Assembly: GCA_012845835.1 (NCBI GenBank)
Contig: JABAKD010000030.1
Span: forward strand, 8,965,805 to 9,029,804
Direction of reading: 5' to 3'
From: Undaria pinnatifida
Lineage: Eukaryota; Sar; Phaeophyceae; Laminariales; Alariaceae
Length of the DNA stretch: 64,000 nt
Position numbers and translations under genes: made by a program. The notes beneath the pieces were generated by a model, which saw only the letters and a program-made list of their open reading frames with translations, made no database searches and was not told the DNA's origin. This document shows, one piece after another, positions 1 through 11,766 of this stretch; the first letter of the stretch is position 1; every line of letters starts with the position of its first letter.

Positions 1-129
1 AGGAATAGCTGAAAAAGGCTGTTTCCCGGAAAAAAATGGGGGCCAGGTGAGGAAATACGTATCCTTGTTCTCTGTATCAGGAGTAATGGGAAAACTGCGA
101 GTATTCGATTTTTTTTTGGCTTCTGTACT

Positions 130-700
130 GCAAATACCGCCGAGCTCGCAGTAGCTTGACGTTCGATACTCTGTGGATACTCCTGGTACTTCAAAAGTAT
201 TTCGGGGTTTGATACTGCTGTGGGTAATCTCAGTACTCAAGTATTTCGGTACTGTGGATAGTTCAAATGCTTCAAGTATTTTGGGGTTGTATCCTCATAC
301 TTTGATGGTTGAAGTATTTCGGCTGTTGGTATTTTGGGGTTGTGTCCTCATACGTTGATATTTGAAATATTTCGGCTGTTGGCGTACTGCTCATACTCCC
401 GATACTCGCAGTATTTCATTGTTTCCTAATGCAAGGTGAAGTGATACTTGGAGTATTTCAGGGTTCCATACTGCGAGGTACTGCGGGGGGCACCAATACT
501 GGGAGTATTTTTCTTGTATACTGCAGTATTTCGGCGTTCAGTACTGCTCAAATTCTGAGTACTTGCAGTATTTCAGATGTTTGTACTGCGAGACCTGCTT
601 ATACTCGGAGTTTGGTACTGATCGTAATCCCAGTACTCGAAGTATACTTGGAGTATGTAGTATACTGGGAGCATCTGTGCAACCTTGAGCTACCGGTTTC
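130..700 (+). repeat. Diverged TACT/AGTATT minisatellite block, copy 1
   Basis: Irregular repeats of short words such as GTACTGCGAG, GAGTATTTCGG and TACTGGGAGTATT run through this stretch. The block matches the reverse complement of 5,225-5,730, including a shared inner end (GGGAGCATCTGTG here, GGGCGCATCTGTG there), so the two blocks face each other across about 4.5 kb. Long frames open in both (for example 429-716) come from the repeat, and I do not call them genes. The first 130 bases show nothing recognisable. Confidence 0.75.
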
Positions 701-719
701 CCGTGGAGGATATTAAAAG

Positions 720-2465
720 CAAAGTTTTAGAATACTGGTACTGAACTGTGAACTGTACGACGAGTATTACAATTTTTCTATATTCGTAAATACATGGAGG
801 ACTACGCGGAAGTTGAACGAGAGCAGCCGAGAAGTCTGTTTTAGACCAGGCTTTGGGCCGTCTTCGAAATAACTCGAGCTGAGGTCCACCTATCAGCGCG
901 CTGTTTCCTGGACGTGCCTCACCTTGCGCGCGCCTCCTGATTCTGCCTGGGGCAGCCTCGGCCGTTGTCGCTTCGTGTCGTGACGGCCGCTAAATCACGT
1001 TTTTGGCCAAATTTCTGTTCCGAAATGTCAGGTGCGTAGTCGTCCGAATAATAACACAAACGTCTGCGCCACAAATAAGGCAATGCTGTGCAGTTAGGGG
1101 TGAGACTAGATGGCATTTAGACGTGGAATTTGGGGGGGAAATGTCCCATGGCCGTTAGCTGAGAATAAAACTCCTTAAGAATGAATCAATCCGCGATGGG
1201 GAAATAAATACCACGTCATGAAAAATAAGTTTTCGGAGTAGCATTCACGAAAAAACTCTGCTGCCACCACTTGTTTTCTAAAACAAAGTCAGGCGGACCG
1301 GGGTGCTTTTGCTGCTCGTACGAAGCGTGCTGCTACACAGCACCAGGTCCAGAGCGCAGAGCAGCATGGACGCACGAGCGTGAGCGGCCTCTTGGGTTCG
1401 GCGGCCGGCAACACGACAGTGCTGCCTCGTGTGTGGTACGAAGGGATCATGTTGCAGGCTCTGACATCCTGCTTTCTTTGCTGCTGCTGCCGTGCAAGAC
1501 TCAGCAGCCACTTTTCCAAGCTGCACCTCGCTTGGTATGCGGCGCCACCCGTATACGCCGCCCGTATACCTCCGTGGTCGCGCGCCCCACCTCTGTCTAG
1601 CCCACGTGTAAGTTATTGCTGCGCGTGCAGCTGGGCTTGAGTCTTGGCCAAGGCTATTCAGCACGCGCCTCGGGTCTGGCTCCAAGCTTGTATTTTGTAT
1701 TTCACCGCACTTCTGCACTCGTACTGGTATGATACGAGTCATCGTGCAAGGTACCTCCGGAAATGTAATAATCGTGTTGTATTCGTACCAACATTCAAAC
1801 GTTCCTTACACTCGGATCAAATTGTTTTTTTTTCTTCGATGATTTCATACGATGACAGTTTTTGAAGGGGTGCATTCGCATCTGGAATCTCGGCGCAGCT
1901 CACTTCCTGCTGCGTCAAGGCCCGATCACAGACGCCCCCCTTCCCCGCGATGGCATCGGTGTGATGGCAGTCGCTTGGCGTACGGCTAAGCCCGCCCGTG
2001 TCTGGCACCGTTTGCCCTGCACACAAAGACTCGTACCCGTGTTTGCTTCGATGACTATTGTCTTTTTTGGTTTTCCTCGGGTATCTTTTTTTCTGCCCAT
2101 GTTTTTCAGCTAATTTTTGTATTTTTTACTCAGCAGACAGCAGGAGGACCAAGTTTGATTAACAAGGTATCGTCAGTTATTTACTCGATTCAAGCGCGGA
2201 TTGCTTTGCTGTCTCCGCCAAGTCCCAGGCAAGGGGAAGACTGGACTTTTTTCATGCTCAATTGCAGTACTTCTTCCCGATTGAGCAAGAGACGAATTTG
2301 AGCAGAAAACACCGGTTTCCCCGCATTTTTCCGGAGCCTCGAGTCCGACCCGCCGTGGATCCCTTTTTTTTAGCAGTTTGAAAACACTTTGTTGTCTTTC
2401 TTCCCATAGGGTCCGAGCCTCGGTGTGTATCCGATATTCTGTTACTTCTTTCTTTGTTAATTATT
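720..2465. other. No gene recognised; AT-variable non-coding DNA
   Basis: Only short overlapping frames are present on both strands, none with a recognisable domain or good exon signals. There is no tandem repeat that I can define. Confidence 0.5.
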
Positions 2466-2469
2466 TGTT

Positions 2470-2770
2470 TTAATCCCTCACGGCACAGCACCACACCGCA
2501 GGGCAAGGCACGGTACCGCACGGCACCGCAGGGTGCTGCTGAGTTAGCTGAGCTGAGCTGAGCTGGGATTGCATTTTTATGATGTAGTGCGTACGTACCT
2601 GACGTCCCGTATCTGGTATGATACTTCGTACGACACGTGGTATGCGCGAAGGTACGCAAGAGTAAATACAGCACAGAACGGCACAGCACCGCGCGGCAAG
2701 GGACGGCAAGGGACGGCAGGGCACGGCGCGCGCTGCTGAGCTGAGCTGGGTGTGACTTGCGAAACGTGAC
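2470..2770. repeat. Dispersed CACGGCAC/GAGCTGAGCTG repeat, diverged copy
   Basis: Runs of CACGGCACCGCA and AGCTGAGCTGAGCTG are followed by a stretch around the word GTACCTGACG. The same composition and word order recurs at about 29,500-29,650, 31,400-31,550 and 32,455-32,600, where the copies are closer to one another. No coding function is apparent. Confidence 0.5.
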
Positions 2771-2949
2771 GAGAAAAATAAACAAACAACGTGAAGAGAG
2801 CATACAACGAAGAAAGCAAAGAAATTCAGGACGGCTCCCCGAAACATATTTTTTTCGTCGGCGATTAAAAGCTGAGGATGGATAGGAGATGGGAGAATGT
2901 GCCGAGGGAGAGGTCCCAGGCGGGGGATGTAGCTGTTAAATTGTGTCTT

Positions 2950-3470
2950 AACTTATGTCGACCTTGTTGGAACGGTTGGAATGGAACTAGGCTGTTCGCA
3001 TTCCTTCGTTCCATTCCAACCTGTCTGTGTCCGATGTGACCTGGTAAACTCTGGGCAACGGACCCGAACAGATATTAGCTCAACTGACTTTTTCGGCGGG
3101 ATCGTGCAGCTCGACTCAGGGGCAGGGGCTGTTGTTGTTGTTGTTGTTCTCACATTAACTCGCATAATCAAGTCCGTGGTCACAGGACAGGCTCCAGTCA
3201 CTCTGGAGCTGAGGAATCCCCAGGGGAAAACACACCCCAAGGTGGTACACGCATATATCACAGCTGACGCAATTCATGCCTCCACCAGAAACATATAAAA
3301 GTGAAATCGGGAGTCAGTCTACGATGTGCCAGGTCCATACCGGTGCATACGTCTCATTGCTCGCGCCTGTAAAAACCGACTATACCGCTTGCCACCCAAG
3401 AAAGACTACCACGTATATATTACACGTAGTATCCATCACTACGCATACGCACGACAGACGCAAGTCAACT
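2950..3470 (+). repeat. Dispersed repeat R1, copy 1
   Basis: The part from about 3,128 (a GTT run followed by CATTAACTCGCATAATCAAG) to about 3,410 matches 7,333-7,640 in the same orientation with scattered differences. Both copies carry CCAGTCACTCTGGAG and a GACTA(T/C)ACCGC motif. Probably the remains of a non-autonomous element. Frames inside are not conserved well enough to call a gene. Confidence 0.6.
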
Positions 3471-3655
3471 GGAAAAATAAAAAATAAAATAAAATAAAGG
3501 AAAAGAATACAAAGAGAAGAAAGCGAAAAAATAATTTGAAAAAAAAAACGAAAAGGGAAAGAATAGAAAAGAAAAGAAAAGACAAGAAAAGCAAGAAAAG
3601 ACGAAAAGACAAGACAAGAAGAGGAAGCAAGGCAAGGAAAAGAGAAAGGAAAATG
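3470..3655. repeat. Purine-rich GAAAAG tract
   Basis: This strand is almost entirely A and G (AAAATAAAATAAAATAAAGG, then GAAAAGAAAAGACAAG words). The long minus-strand frames here are Phe/Leu/Ser low complexity and are artefacts of the tract. Confidence 0.8.
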
Positions 3656-3990
3656 TCATACTAGCAGACCCTAGGAACTGACTAAAGACGGCATTGGGCT
3701 CATAGAGAGTATCAAGTGCATCACCAATGGCACTGGGGAGAGAACGCAACATGGCGATGAAGTCAGGGCGGTCTTACGCAATCTTGTGACGGCCATTGGA
3801 AGGCCCACAACTTCAAGACGATGATGGCCAAACACAGACTTCAGTCTCTTGGGCATGACGCCCCCCCCCCCACCCCCCCCCCCCTTCCCCCCCCCTTCCC
3901 CCCCCTCCCCCCTCCCCCCTTCCCCCCTCCCCCCCCTCCCCCCCTCCCCTCCCCCCCTCCCCCCCCCCCCCCTTCCCCCCTACCCCCGGC
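3655..3990 (-). repeat. Degenerate element fragment plus poly-C tract, copy 1
   Basis: The stretch 3,665-3,865 resembles 10,615-10,815. On the minus strand both can be read with the shared words PNAVFSQ and ALDT or VMHL-type residues, so a coding fragment may once have been present. Each copy is followed by a C-rich microsatellite (about 3,860-3,985 here, 10,816-10,866 there). The Gly-rich minus frame and Pro-rich plus frame over the C tract are artefacts. Confidence 0.5.
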
Positions 3991-4600
3991 CGCTTAGAGA
4001 TGCCGACGGTGAATGGCGCTGCCGCAGCCTTTGCACGTCGCTCTGCAGCTTTGCGTCTCTCGGTTTCATTCCGATTCCGCGTGAACAACTCCGCTCCCTC
4101 CTCTACTGGTCGAAACCATCTGCCGCCCTTCTGAGCAGCCTTTCGCCACCCTTCGAATTTCATTCCAAATACCGACATATCCTCCTTCAGATTATCCATC
4201 CGGTTTCCTCTTACCCCCCTGAGTAGCCCTTACCCCCAATAAGCTCCCAAACATCTCCCTCGTGGCAGACGCTCCTCCCCCATACGTGCGACGAATCCCA
4301 CAAACAATTTCATTCTCGAATGCTGTATTAAGAGTAACATATAAGATGACTAATAATATTCTGTATTCGTACTCCTCCCAATATCAAAGCCGGGGGGGAG
4401 AAAAAACAATATAATCCGCCTACCATACATATGATAGAGAAGTATAGTGGAAACTACAGTAATAAATTTATAAAATAGTTGTGATGTTAGATCTAGCTCC
4501 AACTTCTCCACCTAAAGTAAAAATACCAACACTTACCATTATAGTGGATAAAAAATAAAACCCCTCCCAATAAAAACTCAGCCATATAGTATATTACAAG
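3990..4600. other. No gene recognised
   Basis: AT-rich sequence without convincing frames or repeats. It leads into the CAGCTTGCAAAG-type module at about 4,606. Confidence 0.5.
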
Positions 4601-4605
4601 TACCA

Positions 4606-4683
4606 ACAACGCAGATTGCAAAGATGAGTATTGACCTGAAATTCGTCGAACTCGCGGCTGACTTCCTGGAAATCTTTTTGTAA
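4606..4683 (+). repeat. CAGCTTGCAAAG...CACAGCTG module, copy 1
   Basis: One of 11 copies in the window of a ~55-bp module beginning with (G)CAGCTTGCAAAG and ending near (C)ACAGCTG. Here the start reads GCAGATTGCAAAG and the end GCGGCTG. From 4,624 it spells a 19-residue frame beginning MSIDLKFVELAADF and then a stop, very like the copy at 55,049 (MSIDPKFVELTADV). Differences between the two are mostly non-synonymous, which argues for a DNA repeat, not a selected peptide. Confidence 0.65.
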
Positions 4684-5224
4684 AATACCCTCCGTTTGCG
4701 CACTATCGCCTTTATGGTACCGCCACGTCGGCAGCGATTACCCAAAAACGCTTTCAATGCAGCAGTATTTAGGGCCCACTACTGGCAGGTGCACCACACG
4801 TTCGAAGGTGCACACGCCATTCGAAGGTGCACACTCCACCTAAAAATTATTCTCTTACACTATCCACCGACACACCGACACAGCAGTACTGGCGGAATCA
4901 GAAACACCAGTATTACCTTCAGCGCTGTTAGTGTTGAACGAAAACATATAACGTGGGCGATTGCAGGTGCGTAGCCTGCGAGCATGAGCGCTCGTACTAT
5001 GCCGGTGGCGGAGAGAGCACCTCTTTACAGCGGAGTCACCAGAGCAGCAGCAGCAGCAGCAACAGTCAGTTACACCCACAACTGTAGCCACGGCCGCAGC
5101 CGGAGGCGGAGACGGAACCTCAGCCTGAGCCTGCACCACAGCCATAACAGTCGATGTCATGAAGAGGAGAATCAAACGGAGAACCAGCTCTCCGGCCGAC
5201 GTGCTTGACCAACTATTCACAGAT

Positions 5225-5730
5225 GCGCCCATAATACGTCATACTCCGAGTATAAATCGAGCATTTGAAGTATTCGGTACTGCGAGTACTCGGAGTATTG
5301 CCGGTACTGCTGGCCGAAATAGTACGAGTACTGGGAGTATGGGCAGTACTGACGGCCGAAATACTGCGCGTACTGGGAGTACGAGCAGCCCAGAACTGCG
5401 AGCATACGCAATACCCGCAGTACAAACATCTGAAATACCGCAAGTACTCAAAATGTGAGCAGTATTGAATCCCGAAATACTGTAGTATACGAGTAAAATG
5501 CTTCGAGTATTACTGCCACCTGCAGTACCTCGCAGTACGAAACCCTGAACTACTCCCAAGTTACTATTCCACAGTATGGAGCCCCAAAATGTTTCGAGAA
5601 CTGGGAATATCCACAGTATCAAACCTCGAAATACTTGAAGTACCGGGATTGTCTGCAGTACAGCAGCCCGAAACGCTGCGAGTGCACAAAGCACCTGCAG
5701 CATATTACTCCGAAATACTTAAACTTACCG
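5225..5730 (-). repeat. Diverged TACT/AGTATT minisatellite block, copy 2 (inverted)
   Basis: This is the reverse complement of the block at 130-700. The translated frames of the two blocks share words such as LRGTAGG, ILSTC and ISDVCTA in the same order. Copy 1 on the plus strand and copy 2 on the minus strand form facing inverted repeats around 0.70-5.22 kb, which could be the ends of an old composite element. Confidence 0.7.
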
Positions 5731-5734
5731 GTAG

Positions 5735-7300
5735 TGGAAGCATATGTGCAAGGGTGCACAAGATTCGGTGATTGCTGGTCGTTTGTAGTACACTGCTCCT
5801 GCCGTATACCATATCATGTGATGCGTATCATGTATCATTTGTAAATCAGAGTTAGAGATGGAGGTCGGGACAGCCGGCATATTCGCGACCTCCGACGGTA
5901 ACGCTTTTCTTCTGGCGGGGAGGGCGTGTCGCTCTACCCCGTCCCCCCCCTTTTGAGAAGATCCAAGATGAACAATTCGACGTGAGGTATCGGCAGCGAA
6001 ACACGAAAATACATGCTGCGTGCTTCTTTGGCGGTACCTTGTTTACCTGTATTTCCGTGTTGTTCCGCTTCGCATATCGTTGTATTTATCTTATCGAAAT
6101 TGGAGTGTTTCGCACGACGATCCAATCCGATATATGTGTCGGACTGGTTATCGGATACACTATCGATTTTCGATCAGGTTCGGTCCGATATACATCGGAC
6201 TGGTTATCGGATACAGTATCGGGTTTTCAGGCCCCCATCGTATCGAAATCGAGAAACACACCTGACCACCATGAGCATGGCGTCACGACGTCCATCCGAA
6301 ATTCGACTTCCACGTAAAACGTAGCGCCAAAATAAATAATACAACTACCAGTACTTGCGACGATGCGATACGAGTTGCGCCGCTCGACCTTTACGTCGGT
6401 TGGATAATAACATGGAGACGATTATTTGTCCATACGACCATCACCTACTACTGCTGTGCTACTGCTGAGTATTCGTACTCGCATGTATTTGTTCGCGGGT
6501 TATTTTGTTAGGATGGTGTATTATACCTGCAGTCCTCTGAGGCAAGCCAACGCGCAAAGGATAATACTCCTTTCTCTTTCGTATCACACCAAAGCAAGGC
6601 GGACAGCGGACAACATGTCAGCACGTACATACACCTATCGTACATCTCTACTAGCTGGGCAGCATACCGAATGGCCCACTGCTGATGTTGTAACGCTCTC
6701 AAGTCTAATATTACCTAAGCGGAAAGGCGAAAATAAACTGTGTGGCGAAGGGACTGCTCACACCCGGTAAATGCGCGATCCACGATTCAACCGCAATGTG
6801 TGCATGATACAGGTGCGAGAAAATATACACACAAAGAAAAAAAGACCAGGTGTACTGTACCCGTTTTAGTTTTTTTCAGCCCATGAACCCCAAAAAAAAA
6901 AAGGTTTCGACATGTCATGATGTCTGGTACGTCTGGGGGCTTGGAGCCGTCGATAGATCGAAAGCTGCTTCAATGTGATGGCCAGTCGTGATATCTATAC
7001 CCATCGCGATCGACACGCTGTTCGTCGGGGGCTTGCCACCGTCGATAGATGATAGATACGCCTGCAATGCATTACATCTTATACACACTAGATAGACAGC
7101 TGTGTGCGCTCTGTCTATCCTGTCTGTGGCTTGCTTGCTTTCGACATCCGATACATCGAACGCTCGCCGCCATCGACAGATAGATGTCACGAACCAGGTG
7201 TATAGTAGGTGGTGGTGTGTGAACTACGTACGCAGGTACGTACGTGCCAGGTACACACACTTATAAACATGGCAGCTTATTCTTTGTGATTCACGCATTC
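5735..7300. other. No gene recognised; small tandem repeat at about 6,148-6,225
   Basis: The motif GGACTGGTTATCGGATACA occurs twice, 56 bp apart, with a TATCG continuation each time. A CGTCGATAGAT word recurs around 6,950-7,050. No frame has a recognisable domain. Confidence 0.5.
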
Positions 7301-7329
7301 TAGTCTGCTCTGGTCCATCATGTGGTTCA

Positions 7330-7645
7330 CGCCATGTTGTTGTTGTTCTTACATTAACTCGCATAATCAAGCCCGTGGTCACAGGACGGGCTCCAGTCAC
7401 TCTGGAGGAGTGGACGAATACCCCAGGGAGAATCAAAGCAAACCAAAAGTGGTACCCTGTACAGTACGTATATATCATGGCTAAAGCAATTCATTCATCC
7501 GCCAAAAAATATACTTCGAAGTATTAAATAATGTCGGAAGTAAGCCTGCGTACGTGTCAGGCCTATACTGGTTCCTACGTGTCAAGGCTCGCATCTGAAA
7601 CGGACTACACCGCATGCCACCCAGGAAACCCAACCCATGTACAAA
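7330..7645 (+). repeat. Dispersed repeat R1, copy 2
   Basis: Direct repeat of about 3,128-3,410 with substitutions and small indels. It starts at the GTT run and CATTAACTCGCATAATCAAG and ends in an A-rich, purine-rich tail (GAAAGAAAAGAAAG), as copy 1 does. Confidence 0.6.
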
Positions 7646-7649
7646 TCCG

Positions 7650-8540
7650 AGAAGAAAAGGAACTAATAGTAAGGAAGAAAGAAAAGAAAGAAACGAGAGA
7701 AATAGAAAAAACGAACGGAGGAAACTAGTATTTAATACGTACGTGCGTTATATGTTACGTAGACTCGCCAGCAGGGGAGTGTAGCGGGGTAAGGCCACCT
7801 ACACATCGCTACGAAAATAACCCAACAAGAAAATACGCGTCCGGTCTAAGCCAGCAAAACGGAATAAGACAGCTACGTATATACAAGGTTCCCCTCCGGG
7901 AAGTGCCTGAGGGAGTGACGCAAGAACGAAACCCAAACATCCAACATCTGACTGTCTGTGGGCAAATAACATGTACCTGGTGGTGGTAGTGAAAACTATG
8001 TTCTTGTCCGCAGCTCGAGAAGCGGAGTGTGGGGAGGCGCTCTCCCGGGTACGGTTCGCTCTCTCGCTGTCGTGGCGGAGAACCGTAAATAAGTGGTAAT
8101 CCCATCAGTACGTACGTGTCCAGCGCCAGTACTCGTACGATGGGAACTTTTTATACGGGCGACTCTTATGAAGTAAATTTTGCGTGGTAAAAAATAAAAG
8201 GACGAATAGGTGCATTTTCAACCGGCAAAAAAACAAATCAGCAGTTGTTCCGTGCGCCGTCTTTCTAATGTGGTTTTGATGTTTTTTCTTTGTTTCCTGT
8301 TGTTTCGTATGGAAATCAGCAATTTCAGAATAGGTACTCTTCGTGTCTTGTTGAGCCAGATATTGAACTTAACGCCGAGTGATACACGCCAGGATGGGCA
8401 ATCATCCCCCTTCACCGCCAGTTCGTCGCAGAGAGTGCGCGGAATGAGGAACTGTAGGGCTTCTATTGTCGCTGAGACAGAGAAGCCCTTTCTCATGGAG
8501 GAGCATCAGCGCCTATATCCACAACACTGCTGTTTGCTTC
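7650..8540. other. No gene recognised
   Basis: Short frames on both strands with no recognisable family and no clear repeats. Confidence 0.5.
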
Positions 8541-8544
8541 TTAG

Positions 8545-9657
8545 ATTATGATTCAAGAAAAAATACGCTGGATTGTTTAGATCGTCGTCCGATTCAAAAT
8601 CGTCCCCTCGTGGAGACGAAAGTAACTCGCCTCAGCATAGCGATGACTCGCCACGCGCACATATATGATGTATCCTACTACTGCTGCTGTGCGGCAAGGT
8701 TGTACACGTAGCGTTGTGCTGTCCTCATGTTGTCTGGTCCCTGTCATCTGTGGTGTGAGCAAAATCTCCGATCCATAACATTACCCCTCTGTTATGTACG
8801 TAAAAACCCTCTGTCTACTTGGACGTAAATGTAAGAATGGGTTGGTATATAAATTACGATCAGAAAGTTTCCTGTATTCACGCCCAAATTGGCGCGATCT
8901 ATGGACATGCAATGGAGATGCGCACGAAGTGGCAGCACAGCGGAAATATGGGATATGGTGGGGTGACAAATGGCACGCTCCGATCAAAGAATCAGCTTCT
9001 ACAACAAACAGCATCCACACGCGCATAGAGTTGCACGCTTTTGATGCTTGGGGGCTGGACCGCTGCTGGGCGGCAGGATCGTAGCGTGGTGCCATCAGCG
9101 CCTATATCCACTGCTGCTTGCTTTTTATAGTCAAGCAAAATTACGCTGGATTGTTTTGATCGTCGTCCGATTCAAAGTCGTCCCCTCGTGGAGGCGAAAG
9201 CAACTCGCCTCAGCATACCGAGGACTCGCCACGCGCATGTACATGATGTATCCCACTACTGCTGTGCGGTAGGGTTGTACACGTAGCGTTGTGCCGTCCT
9301 CATGTTTAGTACCTGTCACCTGTTGCGTGAGCAAAATCTCCGACACAAAACAATACCCCATGTAGTACGGAAAAATACTGCCTCTTTGGACGTAAATGTA
9401 AGGATGGGTTTGTATATCAATTAATATTTAAAATGTTCCTATATTACCGACCAAATTGGCGCAATCTATGGACATGCACTTGAGATGCGTCCGAAGCGGC
9501 AGCACACCAGAAATATGGGGTATGGTGGGGTGACAAATGCCACGCTCCGATCAAATAATCAGCTACTACAACAGCAGCCACACGCGCATACAGTTGCAGG
9601 CTGCTGCTGCTAGGGGGCTGGACTGCTGCTGGGCGGCAGGATCGTAGCGTGGTGCTC
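8545..9657 (+). repeat. Tandem duplication of ~0.56 kb, two copies
   Basis: Copy 1 (about 8,560-9,095) and copy 2 (about 9,140-9,657) align along most of their length. Shared landmarks are GCTGGATTGTTT, TCGTCCCCTCGTGGAG, TTGTACACGTAGCGTTGTG, TTGGACGTAAATGTAAG and GATCGTAGCGTGGTG, in the same order. The copies differ by scattered substitutions and small indels, so the duplication is not very recent. No gene is apparent. Confidence 0.8.
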
Positions 9658-9659
9658 TG

Positions 9660-10050
9660 TGCAAAAAGAGGGAAAGAAGCGTGTACCCTCTACGAGGAAA
9701 AAAGCCCGGTTTGCGTCCAAACCTTACGTACGTACGCGGGGAGAGGGGATGCAGAAACCCAATCCCCGGGGATGTTTTGGAAACCCGGGGATTTGCCTCA
9801 AGTGTGCCCAAGGCCAAAAAAGTTTAAAAGGCTTGCCATGCGCGACACACAGCACGGATCGCGCCCAAACCTCCAGCAACGTGAGCCCGACGGTCAAATT
9901 GTGCCCACCCCACCCGACGTTTGGGACAAAGGTGCGAGCACGAAGAGATGTGCCCGAAGGAAAAAAAAAAATCACAATTATACATGTACATATTACACGT
10001 GATGTATGCGTGAGCTCGCTTGTAGAGGGGGGCGGCGATATATAGACACA
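9660..10050. other. No gene recognised
   Basis: Overlapping short frames on both strands without a domain. An A-run lies at 9,961-9,970. Confidence 0.45.
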
Positions 10051-10055
10051 CACCC

Positions 10056-10460
10056 CGTAATACGCGCGATCGGAGTATCACACACAGCTTGCAAAGATGA
10101 GTATCGACAAAAATTTCGATCTCACAGCTGGAGTTTATTTTTGTATATGCCCCCCTTTTGATCAAAATCAGGCCCCCACGTTCTTAAAAACTCCGCCCTC
10201 CTCTCACCGGATATTCGACTTACAGGATTCACTTGATAAACTGATGCATTCCCTTCCACAGCTGTCAGATTTTGTCCCCCTCAGAAACGGGTTTTATATT
10301 TTCCGACCCTGATAGCTACACTGTAGTTGCAAGGGGAGTCGCCGACCTACATCCTTAATGAGGACACGCAACCCGTAATACGCGCGATCGGAGTATCACA
10401 CACAGCTTGCAAAGATGAGTTTCGACAAAACATTCGATCTCACAGCTGGAGTGTATTTTA
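10056..10460 (+). repeat. Two module copies plus a ~280-bp leader repeat
   Basis: The module (CAGCTTGCAAAGATGAGT...CACAGCTGGAGT) occurs at 10,087-10,135 and 10,404-10,455, each after CGTAATACGCGCGATCGGAG. The stretch from about 10,180 (TTCTTAAAAACTCCGCC) through GCAAGGGGAGTCGCCGACCT to the second module is repeated at about 28,835-29,150 and, without its first part, at 30,205-30,440. Confidence 0.75.
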
Positions 10461-10609
10461 ATTTTTATAATATACATCAGCCGACCAACCAGCCAATGCT
10501 ATTACTACACATAGGCACGACAGACTCCAGTCAATTGGAAAAGAAAGAGAATAAACTATAAATAAATAAAAATAAAGGAAAAGAAGAATCTAGGAAAGGG
10601 GGAAGTAAC

Positions 10610-10880
10610 ACCATACTAGGATGTACTGACTGAAAACGGCATTGGGCACATGAAAGGTATCCAGTGCATAAAAGGCACGGGGAGGAGAATACAACAAGGC
10701 GAAGAAGTCCGGGCGGCCTTGCGCTAGCTTCTTGCGGCTATGGGAAGGCCCACAAACGTCAAGACGATGATCGCCAGATTGCCAGACCCAAACGTCAGTC
10801 TCTTGGGCAGAACGCCCCCCCTTCCCCCCTCCCCTACCCCCCGTCCCCCCCCCCCCTCTCCCCCGCCGCGTAGAGATGCC
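10610..10880 (-). repeat. Degenerate element fragment plus poly-C tract, copy 2
   Basis: Direct repeat of 3,665-3,985: same order of GGCATTGGGC, AAGGCCCACAA, CAAGACGATGAT, GTCTCTTGGGCA and then a C-rich run. The minus-strand reading contains ALDTFHVPNAVFSQ, matching ALDTLYEPNAVFSQ of copy 1. The product is unrecognised. Confidence 0.55.
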
Positions 10881-10884
10881 GATG

Positions 10885-11766
10885 GTGGATGTAGTCTGCC
10901 CTGGCGCGCGACCGACCGTGCTTATAGCAGCAGCAAGTAGCAGCAGCAAGTAGCAGCAGCGGCAGCTGACACGTTCAAATATTGACGCCGTCGGCAGATG
11001 CTTTTCTAGATCATTTTCGGTTCTCAAGCAGACGTAACGTGTCATCTGTCACGGGAGAGGGACGTGACCGCACGTAAGACATCAAGTAGGGAGTAGTACT
11101 GTAGATTTCGCAGGGGCCCACAGGCCGGTTGGATAATTCGAAGACGAGGCTGACACCGTGATGCATACTTCAAAACACAAGGTTGACGTGAAGCAGACTT
11201 GAAAGAGTCATAAAACATTACATGAACAAAGCATAGGTCGGTGAGATCCTGGCGACGTTCTGTTTCGTAACTACGTGGGTACAACGTTGCTTTGACAGTG
11301 GGATCGGCGACAGGACCAAATCGTGCTTTAACTTGGTTTAACAGACGGTAGGGGATGGCTAAACAAATGTGTAGTTAAACTTGAAAATAGAGAACAAAAC
11401 CAGGAGATGTGCAGACTAGAGAAGACTACGACGGCAGAACCCACGTGGCTAACGTCACTAGGAATTGTGAGGAGCGAGCAGCCTGTTCATCTCAACCATG
11501 GTTAAAGAACGAAGAGTGGTGTGCTTGGTGCGAGTCCTGTACGTAGTGCCTCTGCCTTGCGTCGTATACGAACATGTGTCCTGTCTTTGTATCATACAGG
11601 GGGGCACCTGGTACTGCTGTGCGCTGAGCGGTTGAAGCGTGAGTGTATGCTAGTGACCAGAAGAATGTAACCGGTACGTACCTTGCTACAGTATGCCGGC
11701 TTGCTGCCTTTTGAAAGCTTATGAGAAGCGCCCACAAGTGCAGCGCCAGCAACCCTTCGTAGTCGC
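10885..11766. other. Upstream region of the RUN/RH gene; no exon assigned
   Basis: This presumably holds the promoter and possibly a first exon of the downstream gene. ATG codons at 11,693 and 11,767 are candidates, but I could not choose a start. Confidence 0.35.

Noticed and set aside
3813-4226. Gly-rich minus frame and Pro-rich plus frame
   Set aside because: They come from a poly-C microsatellite.
4624-4683. MSIDLKFVELAADF micro-ORF as a conserved small protein
   Set aside because: Comparison with the copy at 55,049 shows at least four amino-acid changes against three silent ones in 19 codons, which does not suggest purifying selection.
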